From Microbacterium azadirachtae (GTDB lineage: Bacteria; Actinomycetota; Actinomycetes; Actinomycetales; Microbacteriaceae), in the NCBI RefSeq assembly GCF_000956505.1, contig NZ_JYIX01000023.1, positions 1 to 64,000 on the forward strand: 64,000 nucleotides of DNA, given 5' to 3'. Made by a program: the position numbers and the translations under genes. Under the pieces are notes generated by a model. It was not told where the DNA came from. It did no database searches and saw only the letters and a program-made list of their open reading frames with translations. Positions within the stretch are counted from its first letter, which is position 1. Each line of letters begins with the position of its first letter. This document shows, piece after piece, positions 9,358 through 16,054 of the stretch.

Positions 9358-10036
9358 AGTCCGCTCCCTGATGTTCATCTGGATTGAAACGCCGGATCAG
9401 TCCCTCGCCTCGGTCCACCCGTTCGCGAATGAAGTCTGAAGACTCTGCCAGGTGTTCCCACCCCGGTACAGACGGCCGCACCATGAGTCCTGCTTGCTTG
9501 GCCTTTGCGATCCAGCGCGCAGCTGTCCGCTCAGTTAGGCCGAAGGCCTTCTGGACCGCTTTAACCGGAGGCTGCGACGCGACCTGCGCAAGCTGGTAGG
9601 TAAACACCACGTGCTTGAGAACTCGCCCGTTCGGCCCTTCATCCTTCACCGTCTTGGCAAGGTTGCCGTGCGTGAACGATGGCATTCCCTCGGAGCCATA
9701 TGCGTGAGCCAAGCTACCGGGCGGGTCGTCGCGGTCGAGCTTGACGAATATGCCATGGCTCGCAACAAGCTGGACCATCTCATTCACGCGTACAGACCGC
9801 AAGTCCGTTCCATCTACATCCGGCGCTTCGTAGCCGACAAATGTCGGTATATAGCGCCCCTCCGAGAAGCGGAACAGCAGTCGGATATGTACCGCAGGCA
9901 GATAGTCATCGTCCCGATCGCCCATGTAAACGACTGCATGTATCTCCGGAGCGACGCCGATGCCGATGTTCAGCCCAACTGACTTGCTCCAGTCCAGGGG
10001 CTGTCCATCCGGATCCGTGGCCTCAATCGCGTACAT
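9332..10036 (-). CDS. Putative regulator with C-terminal helix-turn-helix
   Basis: About 234 residues from ATG 10036 (ATG 10045 is also possible). The N-terminal two thirds are not recognised. Residues around AVQKAFGLTERTAARWIAKA look like a helix-turn-helix, followed by a charged tail ending EHQGADFGEHQAED. It is leftward and overlaps the integrase start, so the two are probably cotranscribed. It is divergent from the excisionase-like operon across a short promoter region. That position suits a lysogeny or immunity regulator, but this is inference. Confidence 0.6.
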   Translation of the reverse strand: MYAIEATDPDGQPLDWSKSVGLNIGIGVAPEIHAVVYMGDRDDDYLPAVHIRLLFRFSEGRYIPTFVGYEAPDVDGTDLRSVRVNEMVQLVASHGIFVKLDRDDPPGSLAHAYGSEGMPSFTHGNLAKTVKDEGPNGRVLKHVVFTYQLAQVASQPPVKAVQKAFGLTERTAARWIAKAKQAGLMVRPSVPGWEHLAESSDFIRERVDRGEGLIRRFNPDEHQGADFGEHQAED

Positions 10037-10057
10037 GACACCCATGATGGCGGATGC

Positions 10058-10113
10058 GGCAGGTGTTTGACAACGTACGGACATGGGAGTAATTTCGGTG
10101 GCAGGTGCTTGAC
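10058..10113 (+). promoter_or_regulatory. Promoter with two direct repeats in the early control region
   Basis: TTGACA at 10067-10072 and TAATTT at 10090-10095 are 17 bases apart, a good sigma-70-type promoter reading toward the excisionase-like gene. A 14-base repeat, GGCAGGTGnTTGAC, occurs at 10058 and at 10100, so the -35 lies inside the first copy. The repeats may be operators for the divergent regulator. Confidence 0.5.
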
Positions 10114-10143
10114 GTAGCACTGACACTCAATGGAAGGGGCCAC

Positions 10144-10347
10144 ATGTCACTGACCGCCGAGCAGCCAAGCGCAGTGAAGCTGCTATTTGTCAACGAAGTG
10201 GCGGAGCGCCTGCGCCGCTCGCCCGCTCAGATTCGCTGGATGCTCCAAAACGGAACCGCCCCCAAGCACGCGAAGATCGGTGGTCGCATCTGCTTCCGGG
10301 AGTCGGACGTGGAGTCCTACATTGCGGAGGCGTTTGAGGAGGCCTGA
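10144..10347 (+). CDS. Excisionase-like helix-turn-helix protein
   Basis: A 67-residue protein with the excisionase/MerR-like winged helix: VNEVAERLRRSPAQIRWML, then HAKIGGRICFRESDVESYI. The ATG at 10144 follows GGAAGGGG by 4 bases; an earlier in-frame start at 10105 overlaps the promoter repeats. It is the first gene of a rightward block and overlaps the next gene (TGATG). It probably directs excision or represses the divergent genes. Confidence 0.75.
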   Translation: MSLTAEQPSAVKLLFVNEVAERLRRSPAQIRWMLQNGTAPKHAKIGGRICFRESDVESYIAEAFEEA

Positions 10348-10640
10348 TGACCACAAACCTCAGTGGCGCAGAGTCTTCGCGCGACTACTACCCCCTGACC
10401 TACCGGGACCCAACGGGTGAGACCGCTGTGCGGAACCTCACGGGCCGGTCGGTGCAGATCACCTGGGAAAGCGGGGCGACCGTCCATCTCGACATAGAGA
10501 CGATCCGCCCCTTCCTCAGGGCCCTTGACTACCGGATGTCCCGGAAGGGGCACATCTGGGGTCGCAAGAAAATCGCCCCGTCAACCGTTGCAGCGGCCCG
10601 GGGCGAGAACCAGAACCCAACCATCACGAAGGAGAACTGA
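10347..10640 (+). CDS. Hypothetical phage-type protein
   Basis: A 97-residue protein, MTTNLSGAESSRDYY at the start, rich in Arg and polar residues, with no signal peptide or membrane segment. It shares one base with the preceding stop and is followed by a GGAG for the next gene. I do not recognise the family. Operon position suggests an early role. Confidence 0.6.
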   Translation: MTTNLSGAESSRDYYPLTYRDPTGETAVRNLTGRSVQITWESGATVHLDIETIRPFLRALDYRMSRKGHIWGRKKIAPSTVAAARGENQNPTITKEN

Positions 10641-10641
10641 T

Positions 10642-11463
10642 ATGACCAGTGTAGACGACAAGACGACCGAAAAGAAGGCCCGCAAGGCGCGGGCGAAGGC
10701 GGCCCTGCCGGGAACGATCGCCGCGGATTCGCGGATCGACATCCAGTCAGAACCCGAAGGTCACACCGTCTTCACAAACCAGAATCCGAAGAAGGCCCCC
10801 TCGGGACGCCGCCTGGTTGACCTGGCAGACGTCTTCGGAGGCGACGACCTCGCACAGATGCCAGTTATCGTTCGGGAGACCTCGATCGGCAATCGCGTTC
10901 GCGTATGGCGTGCGCCGGATGGTTCCTGGCATCGCCGGGGTGGCGGCGTACTCCTGAAGATGCGCAAAGGCACGAGGTCGTTCGTCATCACCACCTACAA
11001 GGGTGCCAACGAGAAGGACTTGCTCAACCTCATCGGAGTCGTCGAGGACGTTGCCGAGGGGAAGAAGCGCAAGCACTGGGAGAAGGTCGACGAAGCGTGG
11101 GCGGATGACCGCACCTTCAAGCTGGTCTTCAATTCGAGGCGCTATGCGGACCCGTTCGACCACGCGGACCCGTCGCCGAGAGTGTTCTTCTGCAGCGAAA
11201 GCCGGTGCATCGAACGGTGGCACACGGACGAGAGCACCTTCCACACCCTCGACCACGTTGAGAAGGAGGTAGGCAAGTACGCCAGCTACGTCATCGAGGT
11301 CAACAAGAACGCGTTGGAAGCCAATTCGTCGTGGTTCGTCGACCTCGTGACAACCGAGTTCAGCGAGGCTACGCCGACTCAGGTCGCGTCTCTGGTGAAC
11401 GATCTGCAGTGGGCCGCCGAGGAATGTCGGCGCGCCAACAACCTGGTGGAGGTGGCCGCATGA
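10642..11463 (+). CDS. Hypothetical phage-type protein, 273 residues
   Basis: The ATG at 10642 follows GAAGGAG by 7 bases. The N-terminal 40 residues are Lys/Ala-rich and probably disordered (KKARKARAKAAL). The rest is a soluble mixed-charge protein with paired aromatic and cysteine residues (VFFCSESRCIERWH). No catalytic motif is recognised. It overlaps the next gene by 4 bases (ATGA). Confidence 0.6.
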   Translation: MTSVDDKTTEKKARKARAKAALPGTIAADSRIDIQSEPEGHTVFTNQNPKKAPSGRRLVDLADVFGGDDLAQMPVIVRETSIGNRVRVWRAPDGSWHRRGGGVLLKMRKGTRSFVITTYKGANEKDLLNLIGVVEDVAEGKKRKHWEKVDEAWADDRTFKLVFNSRRYADPFDHADPSPRVFFCSESRCIERWHTDESTFHTLDHVEKEVGKYASYVIEVNKNALEANSSWFVDLVTTEFSEATPTQVASLVNDLQWAAEECRRANNLVEVAA

Positions 11464-11681
11464 TGGCCACGGCTCAGGACTGCTTGCTGTGCTCCCGCTG
11501 CCCGAACATGCTCACCGTGACGGAGGAAACGTTCTTCGAGGCGGCGGCGGAATGGACGATCCGGTTCGAAGCTGGTCGTATCGCCGAGGTGTTCTGTGAG
11601 CAGTGTCGCGCTCGTGCAGAGGGCCGTTCGCTGTGTCGGTCGTATGCCGTGGATGACGCCTTCCAGGGGATGGAGCCGTGA
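11460..11681 (+). CDS. Small putative zinc-binding protein
   Basis: A 73-residue protein with CLLCSRC near the N-terminus and CEQC in the middle, giving four or more cysteines suited to a zinc site. Two adjacent ATG codons (11460 and 11463) can start it. It is coupled to the genes on both sides by short overlaps. Function unknown. Confidence 0.55.
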   Translation: MMATAQDCLLCSRCPNMLTVTEETFFEAAAEWTIRFEAGRIAEVFCEQCRARAEGRSLCRSYAVDDAFQGMEP

Positions 11682-11800
11682 CCGCTGCGATCGTGCAGCA
11701 CCTCGACATGAACGCCTACCAGGCCATGAAGCAGATCGAGATCGAGGAGCAACACAAGCTCCGAGAAATCGCAAACCAACTCCGAGAGGTCGACTCATGA
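11678..11800 (+). CDS. Very small protein, 40 residues
   Basis: A GTG at 11678 overlaps the preceding stop and the frame ends in an ATGA overlap with the next gene. The product is mostly helical and charged (MKQIEIEEQHKLREIANQL). Support comes from exact operon fit and not from similarity. Confidence 0.5.
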   Translation: MTAAIVQHLDMNAYQAMKQIEIEEQHKLREIANQLREVDS

Positions 11801-12222
11801 CCTACGAGAGGCCTGCACCTGATGGTGTGGGCCTCTCCCATTTCCGGATCAGTTCGACGGCGGCGAGAACGCTCGACAGGTGGGCGTGGGGGATCGCTGA
11901 CGGATCGATCCGGTTGTGGCAGCTCCCCGACGCCGTGAACACGCTCTACCGAATCGGGATCGAGCACGGGCGTTCGTCCCGCGACGAGGAAGTGCGCCTC
12001 CTCCGGCTGGACGCCGATCGGCTGTGGCTCTGCAGCTTCGGCGACAAAGAACGGCTCGACTACCTGCTTGCCCGTCTCGATCGGGCTGCGGAACTCGCTG
12101 ACCGTCCTGACGTGGACGACGTGCTCGACGAGGCGTGGCGGATCTACCTCGCCAGCCTCGACAACATCAGGCAGCCCATCACTCTGCCGACATCTTCAAA
12201 GACCATGAGGGAGGTCGCATGA
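11797..12222 (+). CDS. Hypothetical phage-type protein, 141 residues
   Basis: A soluble protein starting MTYERPAPDGVGLSHFRI, with an Arg/Asp-rich helical middle and no known motif. It is linked by ATGA overlaps to the gene before and to the ATPase gene after, so it may assist replication of the element. That role is inferred only from position. Confidence 0.6.
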   Translation: MTYERPAPDGVGLSHFRISSTAARTLDRWAWGIADGSIRLWQLPDAVNTLYRIGIEHGRSSRDEEVRLLRLDADRLWLCSFGDKERLDYLLARLDRAAELADRPDVDDVLDEAWRIYLASLDNIRQPITLPTSSKTMREVA

Positions 12223-13451
12223 CGACCGAAGAAGTACGACGCCTGCAGCTCACGCCGGCCTCGAAGATCCCGTCCCGCCGGCAACGGTGGTTGTGGGCGA
12301 ACCGGATCCCGCTCGGCACCGCCACCGTGTTCGCTGGCCGGGGTGGGGAAGGCAAATCCACGTTCGCTCTCTACCTCGCCGCGCAACTGAACCGAGGTGA
12401 ACTCGTCGGTGACCTCACAGGGGTCAAAGCCGACGTACTGATCGTCAGTCACGAGGACGACTGGGCCACCGTGATGAACCCCCGTCTCCTCGGAACCGGT
12501 GCGGACCTGGACGCTGTGCACCGACTTGCCGTGGAAACCACCATCGACGAGATCACCGCGGAGACGATCCCGGCCTTGCCGCTCGACATCACCCTCATCC
12601 GGGAAGCCGTGCACGCCACGGGTGCGCGGTTGCTCATCATCGACCCGATCACGTCGACTATCGGCGGCGACCTCTACAAGGTTGCGGACGTACGTCGAGC
12701 GCTAGACCCGCTGACCTCCCTGGCGCAGGAACTCGACATCGCCGTCATCGGGATCATGCACTTCAACAAGGGCGGTGGCAACGCCTCTGACAAGCTCTCC
12801 GGCTCCCACGGATTCCGCGACGCGGTTCGTTCGGTACTGCTGTTCGCGACTGATGAGGAGACAGGACAGAGAGTCGTCACCGTCGACAAGTCGAACTACT
12901 CACAGGAGCGAGGGGCGTCGTTCGCGTTCAACCTCGTCTCGATGACGGTGAGCACAGACGACGGTGCGGAGACGCAGGTCGGGTCTGTCCAGTTCCTCGG
13001 AGACACCGATGTAACTGTGAGTGACATCATCAATCGCACCACGGACGCCGATGCACCGGACGACCGTAACGCCGCCCAGGCCTTCCTCCTCGACTACCTC
13101 CGTGGACGAGTCGAAAAGGAGGCTGCCGCCGCCGACGTGCTCAAAGCCGGTAGAGCAGCCGGATTCAGTGACACGGACCTCAAGAACGCGCGCCGCCGAT
13201 GCCGTGACCCTCGCATCGAGTCGCAGAAGTCAGGATTCGGGTCCGGCTGGGTTTGGGCGATTTCGTACGAAGGCGTCACCGAAGGTGTCCAAGGTGCCAC
13301 GTCTCACGAAGGCGACACCTTGGACACCTTCGTGACGCCTTCGACCAACAGTGACGACCCGCCGTCCTACTCGGACCACCGACTCGCGATCCTCGAACGC
13401 GCCGATCTCGTCGACATCTCGCCAGCACCGTGGGGTGGAGACGCGGCATGA
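12219..13451 (+). CDS. RepA-like AAA (AAA_25) ATPase, probable replication protein
   Basis: A 410-residue RecA-fold ATPase: Walker A GRGGEGKST at 40-48, Walker B RLLIIDPITS near 141-150, sensor-like IGIMHFNKGGGNASDKLSGS, and a C-terminal region that may hold a winged helix. This matches the RepA/DnaB-like primary helicases of small plasmids and phages. It probably loads on the element's origin. Near its 3' end the gene contains a 28-bp inverted repeat (13268-13343), a possible origin or regulatory structure. It ends in an ATGA overlap with the next gene. Confidence 0.75.
   Translation: MTTEEVRRLQLTPASKIPSRRQRWLWANRIPLGTATVFAGRGGEGKSTFALYLAAQLNRGELVGDLTGVKADVLIVSHEDDWATVMNPRLLGTGADLDAVHRLAVETTIDEITAETIPALPLDITLIREAVHATGARLLIIDPITSTIGGDLYKVADVRRALDPLTSLAQELDIAVIGIMHFNKGGGNASDKLSGSHGFRDAVRSVLLFATDEETGQRVVTVDKSNYSQERGASFAFNLVSMTVSTDDGAETQVGSVQFLGDTDVTVSDIINRTTDADAPDDRNAAQAFLLDYLRGRVEKEAAAADVLKAGRAAGFSDTDLKNARRRCRDPRIESQKSGFGSGWVWAISYEGVTEGVQGATSHEGDTLDTFVTPSTNSDDPPSYSDHRLAILERADLVDISPAPWGGDAA
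13268..13343. repeat. Long inverted repeat inside the RepA-like gene
   Basis: Arms at 13268-13296 and 13316-13343 are complementary over 28 bases with a single unpaired C, separated by a 19-base loop. The arms code for EGVTEGVQG and DTLDTFVTPS. So long a stem is not needed for coding. Confidence 0.7.
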
Positions 13452-13618
13452 ACGGCACATTCGGGGAAGCGCTCCCGCACCTAATCGTGTGCCCTGACTG
13501 CAACAGCGAGACAGAAATGGTCGAGCTCGCGCCAAACGTCTACACCGCAGCCGTCGTCCACGACGACACCTGCCCCTGGCTGAACCGGAAGGAGTGTCAT
13601 GGGAACCCCCGCACCTAA
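13448..13618 (+). CDS. Small zinc-ribbon-like protein
   Basis: A 56-residue protein with CPDC and HDDTCPW, a probable zinc site of the short phage zinc-finger kind. The ATG overlaps the ATPase stop (ATGA), and its end overlaps the next small gene by 20 bases. Function unknown. Confidence 0.55.
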   Translation: MNGTFGEALPHLIVCPDCNSETEMVELAPNVYTAAVVHDDTCPWLNRKECHGNPRT

Positions 13619-13769
13619 GCCCATCAACTTTCACGCGATGGCAAACGCGTGGGACGACCCGATCGCGTTCGCACGCGAACTCAACGCCTACTACTCACAG
13701 CTCGCCGCTGTCGGTGCACTTCAAGAGCCACACGACTGGACCGAGCAGAAGAAAGAGAACCACGCATGA
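13599..13769 (+). CDS. Small hypothetical protein, 56 residues
   Basis: The ATG at 13599 has GGAAGGAG directly upstream at ideal distance. The product starts MGTPAPKPINFHAMANAW and ends in a charged KKENHA tail. It ends with an ATGA overlap into the next gene. It is supported by its ribosome site and operon fit. Confidence 0.55.
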   Translation: MGTPAPKPINFHAMANAWDDPIAFARELNAYYSQLAAVGALQEPHDWTEQKKENHA

Positions 13770-14854
13770 CCCGATGGATGGACAGCGCCCAAGCGCACTA
13801 TGCACGCCAGGAATACGAACAGCATCACCCGCAACCCACTGCCGCCCCCACCACCGAAGCCGAAGCCCTCAAGGAGTACAAGGCCTTGCACATCGTGATG
13901 CCGGAAACCCACCGCCGTGAGATCCGGGAGCTCGAAGCGCTCGCCGAAAGGAACGGGTGGAACGCGCTCAGCGACTACCAGGCGCGTCGGCAAGCCCGCC
14001 GCGAAGCCGAACAGCAAGCACAGGCCGCACGCGAGCAGAAGGCTGTCGAAACCGCGATGCAGCTCAGGACCATGAACGACGCGATCGCCCTGCACAACCG
14101 TGCAACCGTGGCCGGCGACAAGATCCTCGCCGACGCAATCACCAAGACCGCCACCCAGAAAGGCTGGAACATGAACCGCAAGAACCTCTCCGACTACACC
14201 GCAGACCTGCACAACCAGTTCGCCGACATCATCAGCGGACACGATGCGCTCTCCCGCGAATGGCGGGACGCAGTGAGAAGCAAGAAGGTAGCCCCGGACT
14301 ACGTGAAGGAGCAGACGTCCACCGAGACCCAGGCGCGTAAGGCGAAGCTCGACGCCATCCTCAACGATGCCAACAGTTTCGTGGCTGATGCGCAGTCCGA
14401 TTATGACCGGGCATACGCAGGCCTCACGGCTATCACGGGTGACACCAACGAACAGCTCCTCGCCGAGACACGCGCCACCAAGACCTGGGAACGGATGCAG
14501 CGGGAGCTCACCAACCTCGACCCGATGAAGCTGACCGACGAACTCACCCGCCGGGTAGCCACCGCCGACCCGAACACCCTGCGAACCCTGATCGACGAGA
14601 TGCCATCGTTCCTCGCAGGGCACGGCATCCCCAACGCAGACGCAGTAGTCAAAGCCGCAGTGTCCGCACGACCCGAACTGGCCGACGCCAAAGCCCGCAT
14701 CACCGAAGCAGCCAAGGTGCAGGCCGTCGTCATGCACGACACACAGCACATCAGCGACCGCCTCAGCGACATCACCGACAAAGACATCACACCAGACGCC
14801 TGGGTCGCATACGTCAACCCCGGCACCGCCATCGGAGGGACCAACCATGCGTAA
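13766..14854 (+). CDS. Hypothetical protein, 362 residues, Ala/Gln-rich coiled-coil
   Basis: The protein is nearly all helical. Residues about 70-95 (ARRQARREAEQQAQAAREQK) should form a coiled coil, followed by long helical repeats rich in Ala, Asp and Thr. No signal, membrane segment or catalytic motif is visible. It lies between the replication block and the terminase-like gene, so it could be a scaffold, a packaging modifier or a DNA-processing partner; none of these can be chosen from the sequence. Confidence 0.6.
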   Translation: MTRWMDSAQAHYARQEYEQHHPQPTAAPTTEAEALKEYKALHIVMPETHRREIRELEALAERNGWNALSDYQARRQARREAEQQAQAAREQKAVETAMQLRTMNDAIALHNRATVAGDKILADAITKTATQKGWNMNRKNLSDYTADLHNQFADIISGHDALSREWRDAVRSKKVAPDYVKEQTSTETQARKAKLDAILNDANSFVADAQSDYDRAYAGLTAITGDTNEQLLAETRATKTWERMQRELTNLDPMKLTDELTRRVATADPNTLRTLIDEMPSFLAGHGIPNADAVVKAAVSARPELADAKARITEAAKVQAVVMHDTQHISDRLSDITDKDITPDAWVAYVNPGTAIGGTNHA

Positions 14855-14875
14855 CCCCCAGGGGGACCCCCCACT

Positions 14876-14896
14876 GACCCACCGCACGAGTGGGTC
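14876..14896 (+). terminator. Small hairpin between replication and packaging blocks
   Basis: GACCCAC and GTGGGTC form a 7-bp stem with a 7-base loop in the 101-base gap between 14854 and 14956. It has no U-tract, so it may be an attenuator or simply mark the start of the late block. Confidence 0.35.
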
Positions 14897-14955
14897 GCCG
14901 GGGAGGGCATTTCCTAGTCGATGCGTGCCGGGGTCTGTTTTTCGAGGAGGTCACG

Positions 14956-15351
14956 ATGGCTGATTCCCAGAAGCGACCCCCCGCGGCACTCAATCGGCGC
15001 GGGAAGGTGTTGTGGCGGGTACTTCACAACGATCTCGAGTTCGACGCGCATGAGGAGGCGATCGTGCTTGAGGCGTGTCGTACGGCTGATCTGATCGATG
15101 ACCTCGCCGAGGTGGTCGAGAAAGCGGGCGTGATGTCGACGGGTTCGACGGGGCAGGCGGTTGTGCACCCTGCGGTTCCGGAGCTCAGGCAGCAGCAGGC
15201 GGCACTCTCACGGCTACTGACCTCGCTGAACCTCTCAGATGCGCTGGATGGCGGGAACGGCCAGGTGGCGATCTCCAGGGCCATTTCGTCGAGTGCTCAG
15301 GCGGCGGCGAATGCCCGCTGGAACCGGTCGAGGGGGGCGCGGGGTGCCTAG
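14956..15351 (+). CDS. Phage terminase small subunit-like protein (P27 type)
   Basis: A 131-residue protein starting at the ATG preceded by GAGGAGG. It opens with KRPPAALNRRGKVLWRVL, then EEAIVLEACRTADLIDDL, and ends in a basic ARWNRSRGARGA. This resembles actinophage small terminases of the P27 group, which recognise packaging sites. No large terminase gene follows, which is the normal order in phages. Packaging would therefore need a helper phage's large subunit, as in phage-inducible islands. Confidence 0.6.
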   Translation: MADSQKRPPAALNRRGKVLWRVLHNDLEFDAHEEAIVLEACRTADLIDDLAEVVEKAGVMSTGSTGQAVVHPAVPELRQQQAALSRLLTSLNLSDALDGGNGQVAISRAISSSAQAAANARWNRSRGARGA

Positions 15352-15631
15352 GCGGAAGAGGCAAGACCTCATCGATGGCATCCCGGCCGTACTCGTGTCC
15401 AAGGATGACCCGACCTGGTCATCGGTCGAAGCGACAACGGCCTGGTGCGCCGCGGAAGGGGTCCCGCTTGGGGAGGTTGCACTGCAGAGCATCGCTGCAG
15501 GGCCAGCGACAAGGTATGACGCGGCGGTGGCCGCGTGGAGGCACGCACACAACTACACGGGCCATTGGCCTTATCGCGTCGCGGGATCGGCCCGCGAGCG
15601 ACTGAAGAAGATTCTTGGCGGAAGGAAGTAG
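15344..15631 (+). CDS. Hypothetical late protein, 95 residues
   Basis: A GTG at 15344 overlaps the small-terminase stop, with a purine-rich AGGGGGG before it. The basic product (PRRKRQDLIDGIPAVL ... RERLKKILGGRK) is unrecognised. It sits where large terminase to tail genes would normally lie, with 8 bases of overlap upstream and 3 bases of gap downstream, so it is an integral part of a compact operon. Confidence 0.55.
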   Translation: MPRRKRQDLIDGIPAVLVSKDDPTWSSVEATTAWCAAEGVPLGEVALQSIAAGPATRYDAAVAAWRHAHNYTGHWPYRVAGSARERLKKILGGRK

Positions 15632-15634
15632 CGC

Positions 15635-16054
15635 ATGGATGTAAAAGCCCTGATTCAGAAGCAGCGAGAGATGTTGGAGGCGATCGAGCCCACCGAGGTG
15701 GAGGTTCTTCTCGGCGGTCGAGTGGTGACGGTGGTGATGCCATACGTGATGCCAGTTCCGTTCTCGGATCTCGCGTCGAAACACGCACCGGAGACTCCAC
15801 TCGATGTTGCCCAGGTCGGTTTCTCGCTGGATGGCGTCGCCCGCAACTACCCCGACATTGTGATCCGGGATGGTGAGGATGAGGACGACCTCCTGACGGT
15901 GCTGAACAAGGCCGTGCATTACGGGTGGCCGGAGATGTACGACGTGTTGACTCACGATGACCGGGCAAGCATCCGGGCGAGCGTCTGGGGCACATACGTG
16001 TGGCGGTCACAGCAGGAGAAGAAGAAGCTGCAGGAGGTCGCTGATGAGTCCTGA
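15635..16054 (+). CDS. Putative tail assembly chaperone
   Basis: A 139-residue acidic protein immediately upstream of the tape measure gene, which it overlaps by 11 bases. Position, size and the acidic DGEDEDDLLTVLNKAVHYGWPEM stretch (conserved aromatic plus Asp cluster) fit the tail assembly chaperone of siphophages. The usual slippery heptamer and frameshifted second product are not evident; the GAAGAAGAAG run near the end is the only candidate. Confidence 0.45.
   Translation: MDVKALIQKQREMLEAIEPTEVEVLLGGRVVTVVMPYVMPVPFSDLASKHAPETPLDVAQVGFSLDGVARNYPDIVIRDGEDEDDLLTVLNKAVHYGWPEMYDVLTHDDRASIRASVWGTYVWRSQQEKKKLQEVADES

Noticed and set aside
13721..14887. 388-residue leftward frame opposite the 13766 gene
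   Set aside because: Gly/Val/Cys-rich composition of an antisense shadow; the + strand gene has a start fixed by ATGA overlap and fits the operon.
16010..16050. Programmed frameshift joining the chaperone-like gene and the tape measure gene
   Set aside because: No canonical slippery heptamer is present, and the tape measure gene has its own strong ribosome site and ATG.
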